Assembly (NCBI GenBank): GCA_948146395.1
Contig: OX411543.1
Location: 52,680,017-52,744,016 of the forward strand
DNA from: Fragum whitleyi
Taxonomy: Eukaryota; Mollusca; Bivalvia; Cardiida; Cardiidae
DNA: 64,000 nt
Direction: 5' to 3'
Positions 1 to 10,699 of the stretch are shown here, in pieces (positions within the stretch are counted from its first letter, which is position 1; each line of letters starts with the position of its first letter). The notes below the pieces were generated by a model. The model made no database searches and was not told the DNA's origin. It saw only the letters and a list, made by a program, of their open reading frames with translations. A program made the translations under genes and the position numbers.

Positions 1-89
1 AACTGATACAAGTTTCAGCTTCGAGACTGGGTTAGTCCATTGAAGATATGTATCCAATTCTTCATTCCTAGTACTAAGTCATTCAAAAT

Positions 90-296
90 GTTCGATCCCC
101 GACGGCGGCAACTATCCTTTCCGACTACATTTTCCCCACAAATTTGGGATTACATGTGGTGGCTAAGAAAGGATGAGATGGTAGTACTTGTGTGAAAAAT
201 ATCAGGAATCCATTATTAGGTATTCAAGCAGCCTAAATATAACTGGAAGATTATTAAAAGCGTCATTAAACCCCATAAAACAATCAAACAAACAGA
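90..296 (+). mobile_element. tRNA-derived SINE, 5' truncated
   Basis: The copy begins inside the box B (GTTCGATCCCCGACGGCGGC) and continues through the shared body (GGTGGCTAAGAAAGGATG...AGGTATTCAAGC) to an AACCCC...CAAACAAAC tail. It has the same body as the copies at 580, 16208, 27999, 55706 and 58181. Confidence 0.8.
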
Positions 297-579
297 TCAA
301 TCCTAGCGATTAAAGTACTAGTATTTAGCGTTGTGGTACTGGCGTTACCCTCTTCATCAAAATGACAAAATAAAACTTCCGCAGATTATATGTATGAAAT
401 CTATTATGATGCACGTTTGATTAACAAAGAGGTAAACAAATTCAAAAGAAAATAAAAAAAAAACGTTACCCATATTGTAAGATTGTAGTCTCCACTGGCG
501 AGAGTCCTGTCAAAACTGAGTATAACTTGATTTGTACCGGTCTGTAACAGAGAGCATAAATTTAAAGAGCTGTTGGGGC

Positions 580-870
580 GCCGCCGTCATAGCGCAGTTG
601 GTAGCGCGTCGGACTGTCAATCAAGATGTCACGGGTTCGATCCCCGACGGCGGCACTCATTCTTTCCGACTATTTGTCTCTCACCAATGGGTTGATAATC
701 GTAGACCTATGTGAGATAGCAGCTGGAGGCTAGGAAAAGATGTGGTGGTGGTACTGGTGAGAGAAATACCAGGAAACTATTGTTAGGTTCTCCAGCCGCC
801 GCGATATAACTGAAAAAATGTTGAAAGCGGCGTAAAACTCCATTCAATTCAATTCAATTCATTTCAAAGA
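580..870 (+). mobile_element. tRNA-derived SINE, near full length
   Basis: The head at 580-655 has tRNA features: GCCGCCG pairs with CGGCGGC, box A TAGCGCAGTTGGTAGCGCG, and box B GGTTCGATCCC. The body follows (CACCAATGGGTTGATAATCG...), and the tail is (CAATT)n at 842-862. The anticodon arm does not pair and there are three extra bases before box A, so this is a SINE promoter and not a working tRNA gene. Confidence 0.88.
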
Positions 871-1075
871 CCTAATGGAGAAAAAATAAAGCGGACCTGC
901 GTAAAGGATAACAAGAGTAATGAATTTACCTTTGCGGTTGCGGTTTACAACATATTCCTACTATCAAAAAGAGCTTCGACAAATAATGAAGGATAAGCTC
1001 AAAATGCATTGACTTTCGGCTTATAATGACTTGAAGTCTGATCCTCCGAAATTATTTGAAACTTCTCGAAAGCGT

Positions 1076-1368
1076 TGAAGGAGAACAATATTTAATTCAA
1101 ATCGATCAAATTATTTAACGACTCTATTAGCCGGTGTGGCTGTTGAAGCGGCTGATTGGCCGATGTAGACACAGAAACAGAATAAAAGACGTAAATTTCA
1201 TTAAAGGGAGGTTATAAATATCGCTAATATTGTTAATCTTGAACAAAATTAGCGACATTGGATTACCTTCCCCTTTTTTTCACTCAAAACTCGCTCCTAA
1301 CAGTCATTCTATTTTGTTCAAAATCATTCCAAAATCATTCATCTTGTCATTTTACGATGTTGTTAACT
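1076..1368 (+). mobile_element. family A MITE, left end lost
   Basis: The central hairpin AAAGGGAGGTTATAAATATCGC... and the right arm to GATGTTGTTAACTAT are present. The left terminal repeat is not recognisable. Confidence 0.8.
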
Positions 1369-1388
1369 ATTTATGTACTGCAGATATA

Positions 1389-1648
1389 TGTGACCCGTCA
1401 CGCGAAAAGGGGCCATCGTAGTTCGTAAAGTGTCGACCCTAGTCAGACTGCGCGGATGGCGCAGACTGACTAGGGTCGAAACTTTTCGCACTTTGCATAT
1501 TTTCTGATTCAATAATGAATAATTCTACCTTTCATTGAAATAATTTTTGAAATACGACCATTGGTTGATCTATGCTGGATCAAATCTCTTTTTCAATAGT
1601 TCATTCTACAGAATTCCCGGATGGTCCCATTTCGCGTGACGGGTAACA
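1389..1648. mobile_element. family E fold-back MITE
   Basis: Inverted ends TGTGACCCGTCACGCGAAAA and TTTCGCGTGACGGGTAACA flank an inner hairpin GACCCTAGTCAG...CTGACTAGGGTC at about 1435-1481. No coding capacity. It directly follows the family A copy at 1076-1368. Confidence 0.85.
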
Positions 1649-1740
1649 TTTATAAAAAAGGTTGTTTAGAGGGTTTGTCATGACGAGGGTCAAGGGACAG
1701 GCGGAGGTCAAGAAACAGGGCAAGTTTTCATCAATTGTTA

Positions 1741-2140
1741 CAATTAGTTATATCGTGAAATTGACCGTCATTCCTATCAAAACCATTCTAAATCACTCAC
1801 TCAGCGCATCATTCATTCAATCCAAACCCCACTCAAAACATTCAAAAACGCTCCAAAATCACCTAAAATCAACAGCTGCATTCAAAATAAATATAGATAG
1901 AAAAAAATCGCGATCTGATTGGTTCTTGACGAAAAAGGAAGCTATTTATAGAACTTGTATGCGTATTTTATTAAAAGGAGGTAATAGATATTGCTAATGT
2001 TGTTCATCTCGAACAAAATAAGCGCTATTGGATTACCCCACTTTTTTTTCACTCAAAACTTGCTCCACACACTCATTCAATTTCATTTCCAAATCCATGT
2101 AAAACCAACCATCTTGTCAATTTTACGATGTTTTAAACTG
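1741..2140 (+). mobile_element. family A MITE, near full length
   Basis: Left end TAGTTATATCGTGAAATTGAC, the GCTCACTCAGCG-like block, the central GGAGGTAATAGATATTGC hairpin, and the right end TCTTGTCAATTTTACGATG. Confidence 0.88.
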
Positions 2141-2142
2141 AA

Positions 2143-2695
2143 GGGTATGGTGATATATTCCTGCAACGAGATACTAGATAGCAGTATCATGATAATTTGA
2201 AAAATATCACGTTACGATAAAGTTTCCAGGAAATTTAATCTCGTATGTCAAAATTTTCTCAATTATTCTATCGTGATATTTGTACCTTGTATCTTGATTT
2301 TTTCTTCTTCTATGTCCACCACTGACATCAAGATAAAACTATCGTGAACTAAAAACTAACAATCGCTGTGACTATATATTTAGATTAAGAATTTCGGAAT
2401 AATTTCATTTATTTCATTCGGCTTAGAGTGTTTCTAGTATTTACATACAACAAAACAAAGTCATCCGAACGGGGTTTCTATATATATAAATCGGAATTTC
2501 TACCGCAATAACTTTTTCCTGGTGTCAGTAGTGGGCATTAATCGCCAAAAAAGTGGGATAGCACATTGATTTTATCAAGAACATAATTATGGTCAAGATA
2601 ACATTTTCTTGAAACTTTATTTCAACGTGATATTCCAAAAAATATCGCGATCCTGCTATCTCGTATCTCGTGGCAAAAATATGCCAATAGTAGGG
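2143..2695. mobile_element. fold-back element, about 550 bp
   Basis: The left arm (GGTATGGTGATATATTCCTG, CGAGATACTAGATAGCAG, ATATCACGTTACGATAAAG) is matched in reverse complement by the right arm at about 2600-2695 (AACGTGATATTCC, CTGCTATCTCGTATCTCGTG). No open frame. It lies just left of the candidate exon 2717-2886. Confidence 0.75.
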
Positions 2696-2716
2696 GAGTA
2701 TCAGCTAAAAGCTTAC

Positions 2717-2886
2717 CATATCAACGATCTCAGCTTTCTCGTCCATATTAAGACACATTGTGCAGGTCAAAATGTTAGAATATAATGCAGAATTGTTAGG
2801 TAACATCAGCCGCCAGGGCTTTTCACACGATATCACTTTGTTATATTTTGGTTCCACCTTCTCGCAAATTGAGATACCACAAACAT
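2717..2886 (-). CDS. candidate Cys-rich exon of an unrecognised minus-strand gene
   Basis: The acceptor GTATCTATTTCAG precedes 170 bases and then the donor GTAAGC. One frame is open throughout (it needs one base from the previous exon and ends in phase 0). It encodes VCGISICEKVEPKYNKVISC... and ends DEKAEIVDM. Five or six cysteines and a possible N-glycosylation site (NNSA) suggest an extracellular domain (inference). The other two frames are closed. A further segment at about 2937-2999 is open in the matching phase and ends at a GTACGT donor, but that would imply an intron of only about 50 bases. Whether this exon belongs to the same gene as those at 6.8-12 kb is unproven, since the phase at 6767 does not join directly. 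Confidence 0.5.
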
Positions 2887-3094
2887 CTGAAATAGATACA
2901 TGCTGGATAACTTAGGATTTGGAAAATTATACGTACCATAATTTTGTGTGTGATTCCATTTCAGTTGTACATTGGACGAGGGGTTCGGCTCGGGTCACGA
3001 TCAAGATACGCCCCTGTCTTTAAATAGGGTCGATGATCACCCGATGCAAAATTAATTGCATATGCGTATAATGCACACTGCTCGTTATGCTACT

Positions 3095-3450
3095 GAATAC
3101 GAAGAGGATATTAATTGAGTGGTCATTGAATACCGAAACTATTGGACGAGTCATCTATAAACAGAAAAAATAGAAACTTCGCCGAGTTTTTATCTGTTTT
3201 AGATAACGAGATTTTAAAAATCGGTATTTAAAGAGCACAAATTTGATATTCTATTTATAATATGACCTAAAGTTTTGTTATAAAACGAGAAAATTGCGAT
3301 ATTTATCGATTTAAGTAATTCCGCGGAACATATAACGCCGTTTACGAAATGACGTCAGCAAATCCATAATGACGTCATTTTCACAACGAAAATATAACGA
3401 TGATATCCGCTCTTAGCCTATTTGCATACTTATTCCACTAGTGTATCAAC
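3095..3450 (+). mobile_element. family G element
   Basis: Shares, in reverse orientation, most of its length with 62690-63005: GAAGAGGATATTAATTGAGT, GGTCATTGAATACCG, TTGATATTCTATT and GACGTCAGCAAATCCAT blocks. The right end (CGCTCTTAGCC...CACTAGTGTATCA) recurs at 36600-36655. Non-coding, with a palindromic sub-region (TCTGTTTTAGATAACGAG). Confidence 0.7.
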
Positions 3451-3825
3451 ACCCATGTAATATCAAAAAATTCAACGGGTTTTTTTCACTCCCGCGACGT
3501 ACATTGTGTATTTCATTTAAAAATGTACGTATTTTAAGAACCATTCTTTGATTAAAGTAGCTGAAAGAAAAGGAAAAGGTTTCCTGTGACGTATAAAGAA
3601 CCTTTAACGAGCTACAAAACTGATATAAAGCTGAAGTTATGGCATTTTGGTCGCTGAAAGACAACAGCTCTTTCCAAATGAGATAAAAGCGCAAGTCTCA
3701 GAAAACGAAATCAAAGGTAATTTTGTTGACGGTAACACAATGAATAAAGTAACTGCTTACAAGTAATTGTTGAACCTAGCCTTTTTAAAATAGACATTAG
3801 ATAATGCTTGTAATAATATAAAATA

Positions 3826-3880
3826 ATACCCCCCCCCCCCAAAAAAAAAAAAAAAAAAAAACAAAAACAAAAAAAAACAA
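3826..3880 (+). repeat. poly-C / poly-A tract
   Basis: About 13 C followed by about 21 A and A-rich sequence; simple repeat. Confidence 0.9.
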
Positions 3881-3886
3881 TCAAAT

Positions 3887-4300
3887 ATGCAATTTATCTT
3901 ATAACTATATACAAATAACCGTGTGATAACATCCTGTATGATATATTTTTATGATATCACATAGTAATTTTTAGAATAATGATATAATATGGTTATTTTT
4001 AGAAACTTGCATTTCAGCTAGAAACGTCGACGAAAACAAGAAAAATAGAGGTTATAAAATAAATATAATACATACTTAGTGTATTGTATGAAAAAATATC
4101 TAACTCGGTTGTGAGAATTGAAAATTGTCTCGGCTCAGCCTCGACAATTATCAATTCTCCCGACCTCGTTAGATATTTTGTCTCATACAAAACACTAAGG
4201 ACGTATAATATATATACCTTTGTCGGAAAGCTCGATATCCGAATAAAAAGTCGCCGGTCTGACGATTCCCGGTTCACTTGGATCGAATTTTGCATCAGAT
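3887..4300 (+). repeat. family C unit, tandem copy 1
   Basis: A 414-base unit that is repeated immediately at 4301. It contains a long imperfect palindrome (TATCTAACTCGGTTGTGAGA...TCTCCCGACCTCGTTAGATA) at about 4097-4176. The open frames on both strands in it are by-products of the palindrome. Confidence 0.88.
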
Positions 4301-4708
4301 ATGCAATTTATCTTATAACTATATACAAATAACCGTGTGATAACATCCTGTATGATATATTTTTATGATATCACATAGTTATTTTTAGAATAATGATATA
4401 ATATGGTTATTTTTAGAAACTTGCATTTCAGCTAGAAACATCGACGAAAACAAGAAAAATAGAGGTTATAAGATAAATATAATACATACTTAGTGTATTG
4501 TATGAAAAAATATCTAACTCGGTTGTGAGAATTGAAAATTGTCTCGGCACAGCCTCGACAATTATCAATTCTCCCAACCTCGTTAGATATTTTTTCTCAT
4601 ACAAAACACTAAGGACGTATATATATACCTTTGTCGGTAAGCTCGATATCCGAATAAAAAGTCGCCGGTCTGACGATTCCCGGTTCACTTGGATCGAATT
4701 TTGCATAG
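4301..4708 (+). repeat. family C unit, tandem copy 2
   Basis: Very close direct copy of 3887-4300, ending at the same GATCGAATTTTGCAT. Low divergence implies a recent tandem duplication. Other copies lie at 37078, 46966 and 53304. Confidence 0.88.
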
Positions 4709-5269
4709 AACTTCACAATTGTTTTCCTGGTGACGTTACGTTGAAACCAACAAGTCTAAAATAACAAGTATAGAGTAAGAGAAGTGCACGCGGATTCACA
4801 ATGCAAAATATCTTATGTTTATAAGGGACTTTACTGTTACAAATAATTTTCTAGATTAACCCCTAGCATTTCCAGAGACACGTTGTATGAAAATAAGGAA
4901 AAATGTCTTCAAGCCAACGACTTAGGCAACGTCATCACTAGCGCTGCTGAGGGGATGGTAATAAGTTGTTTTTCCATGCCTAAATATCTAAGCAAAATAG
5001 TGATAAGAAGTGAAGCGCATTTGTTATCGAGAAAATCATTGTGATCGAAATAGGTTTTCTAGAAAGCATCATTAACGGGACAATTTCTTTGAACGTAGTT
5101 GCTTTCACAATATAATAACATTGCCACATATATCTCGTGGAAGAAATATGTCTTCAAATATTAACAAGTTAGGTAACAGATTCGATGTTAAGTCGACAAG
5201 AAAAGGTTGTGTGTGTCATCAAAACCGAACAAAGACTGGATAATTTTCTGGAATGCTTTTCTGTGGTTA
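4709..5269. other. intergenic or intronic, nothing recognised
   Basis: AT-rich sequence without an open frame of note, and with no match to the other repeat families in the window that I could see. Confidence 0.5.
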
Positions 5270-6435
5270 ATCTTAAAGTAAGGGTAAAAGATCACCCGAT
5301 AATACAGCCAAACCAGTGATTTCATCTTAGACTTATACCCAAAAGACGTTGAATAGCAATCACGTGCAAAATAACGCGCTTAACATAGTTTGTCTTGAAA
5401 ATTTTACATTTTGTCTCATTTTTGCATTAAATAAGTAGAACATCGTTTGTCTTTCGAGTAAGATCTTTAATTTCGTCGACAACAAAAGCTCTACCACTCG
5501 TGAAATTATAGCATTTGTTGTTCACTCACTGAAATATAAATCGTTCCTAAACTGAAACAAACGACAATCCTCTAAATAGTCGTGGTAAACTCAGCTTCAA
5601 AAATGTGGAGATGTGTATAAATACAACAATAATGATGGGCCTTTTAGAAACATCAAGCAATTCATTCAAGTTTTGTGCTTTTAACACAGGGAATGGGAGC
5701 GTGCGTTGAAGTTATCGTTAAGATCGATTTCGTCTTTTCCCTTATGATTTTATCACAAAAATAATTAAAAATGAAAAAAGTGAAACAACATGCGATCCTA
5801 ACTTTTAAAAGCTGTTATATGTGACCCGTCAAGCGGAAAGGTATCATCTTTGTAGTTAGTAAGTGCCGGAATCTTTCAAGATTATTCTAACTTCCCGTAG
5901 AACACAGTCTAAGAATGCATTCTACCGGTACAAATATATTTTTCAAACATATTATTCAGGTGTTTCTGTTTTTCGTAACTGATCGATTTATTTTTGATAA
6001 TTGAAAATATAAATGGAGGATAATCGTTTGTTCCTGTGCAAGATCGATTTATATTTAATTTAATGAACGACAAAAGCTCTATTTTCACGAGTGGCGAAGT
6101 CACGAATGAAAATATAGATTTTGATGTTGACGAAATGAAATATCAATCGATCTTACTCGAAAAATAAAAAAAACCCCAAACAAACAAAGAAACAAACATC
6201 CAAACAAACAAACAAACAAAAAAAACCCCGCGATTATTCTCTTTCTTTATTGCAAAAAAAAAAGACAAATCATAAAAAATCTTTAACGTTTTATCATTCT
6301 GCACGTGATTGCAATGCAACGTTCATGGTGACATCACTAATTGGGCGTCATATAGGATGAAATAAACGAAAGCGGGGTATAAGTCTTCGATTATATCACT
6401 GGTTAGGCGGTAAGTTTATCAAATGATAACATACC
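5270..6435. mobile_element. family H long fold-back element
   Basis: Left arm 5285-5570 and right arm 6020-6430 are imperfect inverted repeats. AACCAGTGATTTCATC and CAATCACGTGCA, and TTCGTCGACAACAAAAGCTC with CCACTCGTGAAAT, each recur reverse-complemented on the right. A family E fragment (GTGACCCGTCAAGCGGAAAG, 5819-5880) sits inside. Related fragments occur at about 8080-8400 and 50925-51075. Confidence 0.72.
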
Positions 6436-6766
6436 GTTATTTCTCGATAAGAAACCGAAAAGCGTTAAAGAAATAGTAAATAATTTTTGTCAAAAAAAAA
6501 AAATAATAAAATAATAAATAAATAAAAAAATAGATAAATAAATTTTATCACGGACACGTACATGTATAACTTGAAATTATTGACATGATTTGACATAAAT
6601 TCACTGAAATCATTTGACAATATTAAATGAATATATTAAACAATGAATGCATTTACATTCTACCACCGAGGAAGACCGGTTGCTATGGGTAGCGTCGCTG
6701 TACTCTGATTCCAAAGGATCAATCGTGTTAAATATTTCAAGTAATACCGAGTCTCAAACTACTTAC

Positions 6767-6876
6767 AATATTTGGGTGTTTTCTGGTTACTTTAACTCTT
6801 GAAAATTTATGGCACATTATAAACGATCTCGTATGTACAAGGTGTTTTAAACATAGGATAAGGGTCCCGTTTCCCT
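6767..6876 (-). CDS. candidate internal exon of an unrecognised minus-strand gene
   Basis: This has the best splice signals in the window: a long pyrimidine-rich tract ending TTCGTCTTTGCAG, then 110 bases, then GTAAGTAG. With one base from the previous exon, the sequence is fully open (37 codons with the shared one; GNGTLILCLKHLVHTRSF..., two Cys) and ends in phase 0. The other two frames contain stops. Together with 9476-9571 and 11948-11993 it forms an ordered, phase-consistent chain of three exons read leftwards. Function unknown. Confidence 0.5.
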
Positions 6877-7059
6877 CTGCAAAGACGAAGAATAATAAAT
6901 AAGAATAATTTTGGAACAACAAGTTTTAATTCTTTTGACAGGAAATAACAAGCTATGTTTGTGAAACACAAATGCTCCAACCACTGCCATTCTTCAGATT
7001 CTGTGACCTGTTTTACTGATCATCTTACGATCATTTTTGGCGTTAGTCAAAAACTGCAT

Positions 7060-7545
7060 TTCTTCTACAGTAGTAGAATGGCCAAAGGGCATTGGCGCTA
7101 AAAACAACATACTTCAATAATTTTGTAACTTAATTTTTTTGAAGCGGCAAGATCAGTAGGGGATCCAGTCAATTTATTTTGAGTCATCGTTACTTTCTGT
7201 GTATAATCTTTCATTTTTGCTTGTATTGATATGAAGATTCAAGCTGTCAAATACTTTTACCCTTATTTTAGATCGAATAAGACAAACATGTGGAATGCAC
7301 ATGAGTAAATAGTTGGCTAAAATTAGAAGAATATTTTATAAGGCGTTAGAAAATGCTTTATATTTCAGAATGAATTTCGCTAAATTCGGGAATATTAGTC
7401 TTTCTTTCCATGCATTACCAGATTGAATCTTATTATTTCAATGGCTTCAACATGATGGGGTCGTTACTTTCTATTGGTTTAACAGAAAATTTCAAAACTC
7501 TCGATTTCCCAATTTGTGAAAGAGCAGCTTTAATCCAATTCTGTA
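7060..7545 (+). repeat. family J dispersed repeat, copy 1
   Basis: About 470 bases align with 24625-25095, from GGGCATTGGCGCTAAAAACA to GTGAAAGAGCAGCTTTAA. It includes a TATTTCAG splice-acceptor-like site followed by AATGAATTTCGCTAAATTC. The second half is open in one copy and carries small frame-shifting indels here, so coding is doubtful. Confidence 0.75.
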
Positions 7546-7750
7546 ATAATACCAAAAAAATTGATAAGTCTAAAAAATTCCACATACTTGGCCTTGAGAA
7601 ATGACCTTGACAATGACTGGTAACCTTAATACCAACAGAAAAGGTCATGTCATAAACAATACACGTGTGAAATATGAAGACTCTTCCACTCTACCGATCA
7701 AAAGTTATTGTAAAATGTAAACTTTTTAGGTGACACACGGAAAAACAGAA

Positions 7751-7889
7751 TTAAGGTAGTAGACCCGTAATTGTTTTGCAAAGTATCAGCAGTAATGAAC
7801 TTTAACTTTCATAAGAAAGCCTCGGTTAACATTGTGAAAGAACATACGGTCCAAAATGTTGCGGGACTATTACGGTTCCACTACCTTAA
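7751..7889. mobile_element. family B fold-back MITE
   Basis: Ends TTAAGGTAGTAGACCCGTAA and CGGTTCCACTACCTTAA are inverted repeats about 40 bp long. The core has a CCTCGGTTAACATTGTG block shared with the other five copies. Confidence 0.85.
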
Positions 7890-8079
7890 AGACAAACATA
7901 TAAACAGACAGAAAAAAAAACAATGTAGCCCTTATCTAACTGACTGGAGACAAAACAAAGCGATACGGAAATGAACATTCGGACGCTTAAGCCTACAGAT
8001 TAAACGAGAACCCAAAAAGTTCTTGCCCAAGACTATGCTTTTTTGTGTAATCTCTAACAAGATTTTTTTTCATTATCAG

Positions 8080-8400
8080 ATCGATTTAATTTTACCTTGG
8101 TTAACAGTTCAAAAGCGTTGGGTGGAACAACAAGTGAAAATAGGCTGTATTGTTGACTGAATGAAGAAAAAAATCTATATTATATAAAAAAACAAGCCAT
8201 TATTTTATGTCTTTGAATTTGAAGCAAATATGAGACGAAATGTGAAAGCTATAGGATAAATCTTCTGAATGAACGTGATTTGCACACTTAATTATACCAT
8301 TTCAACGTGATGACGTCAACGGCATAATGAGCCCCGCTTAGAAGACGTCAAAACCGAAGACATAACTTAAAGTATTTAAAGCATCTCGAAATAATAAAAA
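8080..8400 (-). repeat. family H-related fragment
   Basis: Contains ATGAGACGAAATGTGAAAGC, GAACGTGATTTGCACAC and GACGTCAACGGCATAATG, blocks shared in part with 5270-6435 and 50925-51075. Boundaries are uncertain. Confidence 0.4.
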
Positions 8401-8401
8401 G

Positions 8402-8530
8402 TGGATGATTTTTGGAATTATTTCGGATTGAAACTGAATGAATGGGAATTTTGAATAAAATTAAAGGGAGGTAATATGATGTCGCCTATTTCGTCAAACT
8501 GCGATATTTTATTGCCTTCCTTTAAAGAAA
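8402..8530 (-). mobile_element. family A fragment, reverse
   Basis: Reverse-orientation right part of the MITE (GATGATTTTTGGAATTATTT...GAATGAATGGG) up to the central ATTAAAGGGAGGTAAT...TTGCCTTCCTTTAAA hairpin. Confidence 0.65.
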
Positions 8531-8562
8531 TCTACGTACTGTTCGTTTTAATTGTGCAGCGT

Positions 8563-8972
8563 GCAATTCAAACTAATCCCGATCAAAACCATCCGAAATC
8601 ACTCTCTCATGGCTCCATTCATTTGTACACTCACTCACACCATTTAAAAAACGCTCAGAAATCGTTCAAATACTTCCAAATCAAAACGTTCAAAACGATC
8701 AATATTTCAAACAAATCGATCAAATAATACCGCGATTTTATTAGCTCACATAGTTTTCACGCGTTTGGTTGGTTCGTGAAGACTAACATACAAAAAAAAA
8801 AAAAATACGATGAATTTTTAAAGGGAAGTAATAAGATATCGTTAATTTTGTCCAGTTGGGCAAACTAAGCGATACCACTTTTTCTACCTTTTGATTTCAT
8901 TCAAAACTTGCCCCTCCGACTCATTCAATTTGTTCCGAAATTATTAAAAATCATTCATAATGTTATCAACTG
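8563..8972 (+). mobile_element. family A MITE, variant hairpin
   Basis: Diverged copy with CCGATCAAAACCATCC, CTCACTCACACC and a central hairpin with the TTTTGTCCAGTTGGGCAAA loop variant; it ends ATGTTATCAACTGT. Confidence 0.78.
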
Positions 8973-9470
8973 TACAATGCCAACAACCTGGCTATTCGGT
9001 TATTAACGCTGGCGAGCGTTCGAAAAAACTAAGTGTTGGTCGCATGATATTATTCTTCTTATTATTTTTTTTTTTGCAATTTTCTGTTTGTAACATTTAT
9101 ATTACATATAATGTAGAAAGAGATACGCGTAATTAAGAAAGAGAGAGAGATAAATCTGCTTCATAAGATTTAAATTTCTTTTCTAAGTTAAAACAAAATA
9201 TGCATGTCAAGTCATCAATTGTGTTTCAAATGACCTGTTTAATGCCTTGGCTCGTCCATGTTCGTGGGATATTTCAATTAACTAATCCCGGGTTATTTTT
9301 TGAGACCTTTGATTTTTCTTCAGAGCAACGTTGGAATTAGCTTGAAAAATCTGAGGAAAAGACTTTTGCCTAAATTTCCACAATTAGAATCTGAAGGCAT
9401 CTATCCTCCTTTCCAAATCCCATTGACCATTCCAATGCAATTCAGATGATCATTTTAAATAATGCAAAAG
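8973..9470. other. non-repeat stretch, no firm gene
   Basis: Candidate intron of the minus-strand gene. On the plus strand an acceptor-like TTGATTTTTCTTCAG at 9322 is followed by a 42-codon open stretch ending TGA at about 9450, which I regard as chance. Confidence 0.4.
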
Positions 9471-9475
9471 CTTAC

Positions 9476-9571
9476 CAATTTCAAATGGTAGTGTTATCTT
9501 TATTTGATTGTGACCAGCGCAAACATCGATGTCAATATCTTCGTCTGTGCCCCTTTTCTCCAACGGAATGG
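9476..9571 (-). CDS. candidate internal exon of an unrecognised minus-strand gene
   Basis: The acceptor TATCTTCCATTTAAAG precedes 96 bases and then the donor GTAAGC. Read with one base supplied by the previous exon, it gives an Ala followed by 31 codons with an acidic stretch (GTDEDIDIDV) and a hydrophobic segment (IKITLPFEI). One base (G) is left over. The same phase is needed by the next candidate exon at 6767-6876 (G + AG gives Glu). I do not recognise the protein family. A second frame is also open across this segment, so the frame choice rests on phase continuity. Confidence 0.45.
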
Positions 9572-10164
9572 CTTTAAATGGAAGATAGATTCGAGAAAAA
9601 ACATAAAGTAATAAGTTATCAAAGCAATGTGAAATGTAAAAACCTTTTTCCACCACATTGATGTTAATCTACAATGTACAAAGCAGATACGATATGAGCG
9701 ACAAATCAAACGATTTCACAAAAAAAGAAGACTTCCACCAGCCTGTGCATCCACAATGTCCAATCGAAGTGTCCCCTTTGCTCTCTTTTGCTCTCTCTTT
9801 TTTTTACAGATCAAAAATAAACTGCATACAAACTGTATACAACAAATAAACTAATATTATGAATTGTATAGATGCAAGTATTGCGAAATAAGTGTGTAGT
9901 ATACACATGTGAAATGATGTGAAATTGATGTTGATCGCTGCTGTCAATTAAAAAACAAAAATTAAAACACTCACCCACAGTGAAAAGACCGTTCGAAACC
10001 AATATTTTCCACCATTATAATTCATTTATATTCGTAGATACGCGGCTTAAACGTCGAAATTACAATCTGAACAAGCTTCAAAGATTTGCTCTATTACTGT
10101 TAACAACATCTTGAAATTGACAAACTCACTGAGAAATTTAAAGTCAACAACTACAGTTGTACAA

Positions 10165-10249
10165 TTTATAGTGAGGCGTCAAAGATCAATTTTACATTGA
10201 AAATGATAGGCAATAACGGTTTCTAGATACTCACATAAACTTGCGGAAG
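10165..10249 (+). repeat. dispersed repeat, copy 1 of 2
   Basis: GATCAATTTTACATTGAAAA, GATAGGCAATAACGGTTTCT and CTTGCGGAA are shared with 52195-52270. In both places the repeat abuts a family A MITE end. Confidence 0.65.
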
Positions 10250-10545
10250 TATACATTCAAAATGTATACAAATAGAAAAAAATCGCGATTTTACTGACAT
10301 GATTAAATTGTAAGCGTCTGCTTGGTTCCTGAAGAAATAAGAAGATATTTATATAGCTTATATGAGTTTTTTTTTATTAAAGGTAGCTTATAAATATCAT
10401 TATTTTGTTCATCCTGAACAAAATAACGTAATTTGATAATCTCCTCCTAGTTTCCCTTAAAATTGGCTCCACACACTCATTCAACTTCATTTCAAACTCA
10501 TTCAAAAATCATTCACTTTGTCAATTTCACGATGTTGTTTACTGT
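10250..10545 (+). mobile_element. family A MITE, left end lost
   Basis: Begins near the AAAAATCGCGATTTTACTGAC block; central hairpin TCATTATTTTGTTCATCCTG; right end intact (GTCAATTTCACGATGTTG). Confidence 0.82.
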
Positions 10546-10699
10546 ACCATATATACTACCAAACTAAGGTTAAGGTCCGGCGTCTGATTTTCGTACCATC
10601 AGTTGGAAATTCTATTCCAAACATGTAAGCAAATATTAAAAGGCAATTTGTGTGTTTTCTGATCCTATCTAATATCTGCAATAGACTGGCAATGTTTTG

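Noticed and set aside
580..655. tRNA gene
   Set aside because: Acceptor arms pair and boxes A and B are good, but the anticodon arm does not fold, three extra bases precede box A, and the same head with the same body occurs at several other loci: it is a SINE.
900..1060. Minus-strand membrane-segment exon (FELILHYLSKLFLIVGICC) ending at a GTAAAT donor
   Set aside because: No convincing acceptor, weak donor and a short frame; kept only as a remark.
1662..1997. Open frame of 111 codons
   Set aside because: Lies within a family A MITE; similar frames appear in other copies (18758, 37500, 54799) as by-products of the repeat.
9322..9450. Plus-strand terminal exon after TTTTTCTTCAG
   Set aside because: Only 42 codons, opposite strand to better-supported exons, and no other plus-strand exon or poly-A signal nearby.
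9975..10049. Minus-strand exon ending at a strong GTGAGTG donor
   Set aside because: All three frames contain stops between the donor and the nearest acceptor-like site.
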